Below are positions 60,754 through 64,000 of a DNA stretch of 64,000 nucleotides, piece after piece. Below the pieces are notes generated by a model. That model saw nothing but the letters and a program-made list of their open reading frames with translations, was not told the origin of the DNA and did no database searches. The position numbers were made by a program, and so were the translations under genes. Positions within the stretch are counted from its first letter, which is position 1. The number at the start of each line of letters is the position of its first letter. Source of the DNA: Alkalihalobacterium sp048323755 (GTDB lineage Bacteria > Bacillota > Bacilli > Bacillales > Bacillaceae_F); assembly GCF_048323755.1 (NCBI RefSeq), contig NZ_JBLWFS010000008.1:1-64000 (forward strand). Reading direction: 5' to 3'.

Positions 60754-61058
60754 ATAACCCACCTCCATAAATGGTAACTTTCTTAATCATATCATGCATA
60801 TTGTTTTTTATCAAATTTTTAATAATATCATAAATTTATTTTAGTTGTCAACTACTATTTCTTCAGAAATTAGAAAAAGCAAAAACAATAGGCACTGTGT
60901 CGCATTACCAACAAAATGAAGGTTTAATTTTCCCCCGTATATTCTGTAAACTCTACTAACTTAAATATTCTTAATCTATATAAAACCTTCCTGCGCAAAT
61001 AACACAAAAAGCAACATTTTTAATACTAACGTATAAGTCCCTTTAATTTTTATAGATA

Positions 61059-61102
61059 AAATACGAACAATGAGTATTTACATATAATAAAAGTTCGGTT
61101 AT
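61059..61102. promoter_or_regulatory. Inverted PurBox pair upstream of guaC
   Basis: AAATACGAACAAT (61059-61071) and, inverted, AAAGTTCGGTTAT (61090-61102) match the PurR PurBox consensus AWWWCCGAACWWT at 12 and 13 of 13 positions. The spacing, 18 bp, is close to the 16-17 bp typical of B. subtilis. The second box overlaps the -10 region, consistent with repression by PurR. Confidence 0.75.
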
Positions 61103-61105
61103 AAT
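61077..61105 (+). promoter_or_regulatory. Sigma-A promoter of guaC
   Basis: TTTACA (61077-61082) and TATAAT (61100-61105) with a 17-bp spacer. Start of transcription would be near 61112, about 25 nt before the riboswitch. 60781-61058 shows no gene. Confidence 0.8.
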
Positions 61106-61136
61106 CGTTTTTGTGTTTAAGTAAAATATTAATCAT

Positions 61137-61244
61137 CATTCGTATATTCTTAGAAATATGGTCTAAGAGTTTCTACTAGGAGCCTTAAATTCCTAACTAC
61201 GAATGGGTGGATTCCTCTACCCATTTATAGTTAGGATTTTTTTT
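61137..61244 (+). ncRNA. Purine riboswitch, guanine class, with terminator
   Basis: P1 is CATTCGTA / TACGAATG (61137-61144 with 61198-61205). P2 is TTAGA / TCTAA with loop AATATGG; J2/3 has the conserved GTTTCTA; P3 is TAGGAG / TTCCTA with loop CCTTAAA. The base equivalent to position 74 (61197) is C, indicating guanine or hypoxanthine. J1/2 reads TATTC instead of TAATC. The terminator pairs 61191-61199 (TCCTAACTA) with 61228-61236 (TAGTTAGGA) and AATGGGT with ACCCATT, then eight T. Its 5' strand is part of P3, J3/1 and P1, so aptamer and terminator exclude each other: a predicted ON switch. Confidence 0.88.
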
Positions 61245-61300
61245 GCCTTTTAGATTTAGACGAACATTATCTAAAAATTTATCTTTTGGGAGTGTAGATC

Positions 61301-62284
61301 ATGGAAAATGTATTTGATTATGAAGATATTCAGTTAATCCCTAATAAATGTGTTGTTAACAGCCGTTTGGAGTGTGATACCACTGTAACACTAGGAGGTC
61401 GTGAGTTTAAACTTCCTGTTGTGCCTGCTAATATGCAAACTATTATTGATGAAAACATAGCCCTTTATCTTGCTGAAAATAATTATTTTTATATTATGCA
61501 TCGCTTTGAGCCGGAAAAACGGTTGTCATTTGTGAAGGAAATGCAGGCAAAAGGCCTTTACGCTTCTATTAGTGTTGGAGTGAAAGATGAAGAATATCAA
61601 TTTATTGAAGAGCTGACAGAGGCAAATCTTACCCCTGAATTCATTACGATTGACATTGCACATGGTCATTCAAATGCGGTCATTAACATGATTCAGCATA
61701 TTAAAAAGCACCTACCTGAGAGCTTTGTCATTGCTGGTAATGTCGGGACTCCTGAAGCTGTACGTGAACTTGAGTATGCTGGTGCCGATGCGACAAAGGT
61801 TGGGATTGGTCCTGGGAAAGTATGTATTACAAAAATTAAAACAGGATTTGGGACTGGAGGATGGCAGCTGGCAGCACTTCGTTGGTGTGCAAAGGCAGCA
61901 AGTAAACCGGTTATTGCTGATGGTGGCATACGAACACACGGGGATATCGCCAAGTCCATTCGTTTCGGTGCATCGATGGTCATGATTGGCTCTCTATTTG
62001 CCGGGCATGAAGAATCACCAGGAGAAACGATTGAAATTGATGGAAAGGTAGTGAAAGAATATTTCGGTTCTGCTTCTGAATTCCAAAAAGGAGAAAAGAA
62101 GAACGTAGAAGGTAAAAAAATGTACGTGGAGCATAAGGGTTCCTTACAAGATACGTTAACTGAAATGGAGCAAGATCTGCAATCTTCTATCTCATACGCT
62201 GGCGGAACTACGCTAGATTCCATTCGCCACGTAGATTATGTCATTGTGAAAAACTCTATTTTTAATGGGGATAAGGTATATTAA
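61301..62284 (+). CDS. guaC: GMP reductase
   Basis: A 327-residue IMPDH/GMPR-barrel enzyme reducing GMP to IMP and ammonia with NADPH, which returns guanine nucleotides to the adenine branch. Catalytic Cys in GIGPGKVCITKIKTGFGT (about residue 175), phosphate-binding IADGGIRTHGDIAKSI and FGSASEFQKGEKKNVEGK, the GuaC2 pattern. GGGAGTG precedes the ATG. Controlled by PurBoxes and a purine riboswitch directly upstream; terminator at 62322. Confidence 0.95.
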   Translation: MENVFDYEDIQLIPNKCVVNSRLECDTTVTLGGREFKLPVVPANMQTIIDENIALYLAENNYFYIMHRFEPEKRLSFVKEMQAKGLYASISVGVKDEEYQFIEELTEANLTPEFITIDIAHGHSNAVINMIQHIKKHLPESFVIAGNVGTPEAVRELEYAGADATKVGIGPGKVCITKIKTGFGTGGWQLAALRWCAKAASKPVIADGGIRTHGDIAKSIRFGASMVMIGSLFAGHEESPGETIEIDGKVVKEYFGSASEFQKGEKKNVEGKKMYVEHKGSLQDTLTEMEQDLQSSISYAGGTTLDSIRHVDYVIVKNSIFNGDKVY

Positions 62285-62321
62285 GGTTTTACCAAAGAAA
62301 GCTTCTTTTATAGGGAAAATG

Positions 62322-62361
62322 AAAAGACCATCAAATTAACAACAATTTGATGGTCTTTTTT
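62322..62361. terminator. Bidirectional terminator after guaC
   Basis: AAAAGACCATCAAATT / AATTTGATGGTCTTTT stem, 6-nt loop. Serves guaC and the convergent 77-residue gene. Confidence 0.92.
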
Positions 62362-62363
62362 TA

Positions 62364-62597
62364 TTACGTCGTTTGGTTTTGCTGGATAATGATTGAACTA
62401 AAATATTTTCTCGCATCAGCGGTTAAGATGTGCAGTCTTTCGATTGGACTTTTATGACCGGATGGATCCGGCCTTTTTAACTCAAACTCGACAAATGCCC
62501 CGCTTAAGTTTTCCGTTACCCCTTTAATTGCATAACCTTGTTCTAGTAAAAAATCAATTTTCTCTCTTTCAGCAATAAATTGTTGATATTCGGCCAT
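62364..62597 (-). CDS. Small conserved hypothetical protein
   Basis: A 77-residue soluble protein: MAEYQQFIAEREKIDFLLEQG, then beta-rich YAIKGVTENLSGAFVEFELKRP and HILTADARKYFSSIII. No family recognised. GGAGACGACC precedes the ATG, and an (AAAG)n tract runs into that ribosome site. It lies 47 bp downstream of the NCS1 transporter gene and may be in its operon. Confidence 0.68.
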   Translation of the reverse strand: MAEYQQFIAEREKIDFLLEQGYAIKGVTENLSGAFVEFELKRPDPSGHKSPIERLHILTADARKYFSSIIIQQNQTT

Positions 62598-62606
62598 GGT
62601 CGTCTC

Positions 62607-62626
62607 CTTTCTTTCTTTCTTTCTTT
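62607..62626. repeat. Tetranucleotide microsatellite
   Basis: Five CTTT units; on the minus strand AAAG repeats end directly in AAAGGAG, the ribosome site of the 77-residue gene. Confidence 0.85.
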
Positions 62627-62643
62627 ACTACTCTTTCAAACTT

Positions 62644-63999
62644 TTATGGTGCAACTTTTTTTACTTCTTCGTTTCCTTCACTAATTTCCCAATCTCGACC
62701 TACTGTAATGCCTAAATATTTCTCATCACTTGGGTCTTCAATCTCTGCTTGTTTGTACTTCACAAACCACCAGTACTTCGCAAGGAAATAATAGGATACT
62801 AACCCAACAGCAAATCCAACAATAAACGAGTAGTTGGCTAAAAAGTAAGCTGCAGTCCCTCCCAAGATCCAGGCAATGTAACCAGCCGCATTAAAACCTC
62901 CTGCGTAACTATATTGGCCATCTTCCTTATATAAGTCAGGGACATTCACGCGACGTTTACGAAGAAGATAATAATCAGCTACTAAAATACCTACGATCGC
63001 CGACAATATTCCACCGACAATAAGTAAGGCTGGAATGATAATGCCAAACAAACTCCAAGGCTGTACTAAAGAGCCAATCACCCCTGCAGCTACTACACCT
63101 GCCCAAAACGGAACTCTTGGTCCTCCAACATTAGAAAAAATAGTCGCAGCTGGAATTAAGTTAGCCGATATATTTGTCGACCATTGTGCAAACACAATCA
63201 TAAGCAATAGTACACCTAATACCAATCCACTTGCTGCTTGTTGAAGGGCAACGACTGGGTCATAGTTAGCAACGGCAATATAAGACACCGCTCCGATAAC
63301 AACCATGAACGTCTGCACGATCGGTAATGCAATTAAGCTACCTGCAATTTGCGATTTATTACGTTTAAACCAATTTCTTTCAAGTTTCGGTCCTTTTATA
63401 AAACGAGAAATCGACGGCATATCTGCAGCAAGTGTACCCCAGAAGCCCATGTTACTCATAATAACAATCATAAATGCAGTAATAGCTGCTCCTCCTGTTA
63501 CTGGACTTTCCACCCAAGCCCACACATTACGGCCTTCTGCTAACGCTTGATCCGATAACGTTAAATACATCCAACCTGAAATAATAATAATAATCGGTGC
63601 GGCTAAGTCAGCAAAACGCTCAACAGCTTTAATACCTAAAGCAGTATTAATCACTTGGAGTGTTGCAAAGATCAAGAAACAGACGAACCAATTATCAAAG
63701 CCAAATAAAACGAATAGGATTCCATTCATCGCGGTTGAACCGAAATACGTATTAATCCCAAACCAACACGCTGCAACAAAACCACGTATCATAGATGGTA
63801 TATGAGTACCGATTGTACCAAATGGAGCCCTCATATAAACAGGGAACGATAATCCATGTTCCACCCCAATGTCACCCGTCAATGTCATACATAGACCAAT
63901 CGCTATACTTCCAATAATCGTTGCTAGAACTACCCAACCTAGCGAGAGACTTTGCACACCTGAACCACCAATGGCAAAGGCTGCAAGAACAACAGCCAT
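62644..63999 (-). CDS. NCS1 family nucleobase/allantoin transporter (partial)
   Basis: At least 451 residues, with the N-terminus beyond the right edge. Ten or more membrane helices. NCS1-type pieces: GLSFPVYMRAPFGTIGTHIPS, SRFIKGPKLERNWFKRNKSQ, TNISANLIPAATIFSNVGGP and VADYYLLRKRRVNVPDLYK. These transporters take up cytosine, uracil, allantoin or hydantoins with Na+ or H+. Given the nearby beta-alanine-type cluster, a pyrimidine or hydantoin substrate is possible, but the guaC region separates them. Ends with a polar tail EISEGNEEVKKVAP. Confidence 0.88.
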   Translation of the reverse strand: MAVVLAAFAIGGSGVQSLSLGWVVLATIIGSIAIGLCMTLTGDIGVEHGLSFPVYMRAPFGTIGTHIPSMIRGFVAACWFGINTYFGSTAMNGILFVLFGFDNWFVCFLIFATLQVINTALGIKAVERFADLAAPIIIIISGWMYLTLSDQALAEGRNVWAWVESPVTGGAAITAFMIVIMSNMGFWGTLAADMPSISRFIKGPKLERNWFKRNKSQIAGSLIALPIVQTFMVVIGAVSYIAVANYDPVVALQQAASGLVLGVLLLMIVFAQWSTNISANLIPAATIFSNVGGPRVPFWAGVVAAGVIGSLVQPWSLFGIIIPALLIVGGILSAIVGILVADYYLLRKRRVNVPDLYKEDGQYSYAGGFNAAGYIAWILGGTAAYFLANYSFIVGFAVGLVSYYFLAKYWWFVKYKQAEIEDPSDEKYLGITVGRDWEISEGNEEVKKVAP

Positions 64000-64000
64000 T

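Noticed and set aside
61693..62223. 176-residue minus-strand frame opposite guaC
   Set aside because: Shadow of guaC codon usage; proline/serine-rich translation without any family resemblance.

Overview
The window is chromosomal DNA from a low-GC, spore-forming member of the Bacillaceae, most likely a halophilic or haloalkaliphilic one. The evidence is the gene order: 16S rRNA, ygxA, ygzB, perR, bcp, then gsaB, ygaE, ygaD, ygaC, sspE, then mutY, yfhP, yfhJ, sspK, yfhH, recX, yfhF, yfhE, yfhD. This closely follows the rrnD/yga/yfh region of Bacillus subtilis. Two small acid-soluble spore protein genes (sspE, sspK) point to sporulation, and a complete ectABC operon points to life at high salt. 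The species cannot be named from the sequence alone.

Layout. 1-260: 5' end, leader and promoter of an rrn operon reading off the left edge. 377-8475: peroxide stress and redox genes (perR, bcp), a DarA-like c-di-AMP receptor paralogue, a K+ channel, a three-gene ABC-2 exporter and gsaB. 8637-13458: a lone glutamate synthase large subunit behind an elaborate leader. 13858-20519: the yga block, carrying an insertion-sequence scar, a VKOR-like membrane protein and repeats. 20701-30003: metabolic genes (aminotransferase, quinone reductase, split chromate transporter with a GGT-like protein, BluB, SDR, MutY). 30178-36765: the yfh block with spore and small proteins, lactate permease and RecX. 37397-39899: ectoine synthesis. 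39995-43163: small proteins, a complete IS3-family element and a decayed yfhP paralogue. 43164-52325: nitric oxide synthase, phosphatases and nucleases, an AGCS symporter and AprX. 52869-59048: an omega-amino-acid catabolic cluster (ald, class III aminotransferase, CoA-acylating semialdehyde dehydrogenase, PucR regulator). 59573-64000: cold-shock protein, CarD-family regulator, guaC behind PurBoxes and a purine riboswitch, and the C-terminal part of an NCS1 nucleobase transporter.

The intergenic DNA is unusually rich in repeats: a GC-rich ~120-bp element, a four-part inverted element with ~20-bp cores spaced ~52 bp (forward-forward-reverse-reverse), tandem hairpin arrays with 52-bp and 39-bp periods, three near-identical 18-21-bp perfect hairpins, large terminators sharing a GACTC stem, and MITE-like hairpins.

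The strongest regulatory findings are at guaC and gltA. At guaC, a guanine-class aptamer overlaps the terminator stem so that ligand binding should turn the gene ON, which fits a GMP-consuming enzyme. At gltA, a small hairpin sits between a distant Shine-Dalgarno sequence and the start codon and would bring them to normal spacing. Two protein oddities stand out: a VKOR-like protein without the loop cysteines behind a CsoR/CstR-like operator, and an RluF-type pseudouridine synthase with Glu in place of the catalytic Asp.
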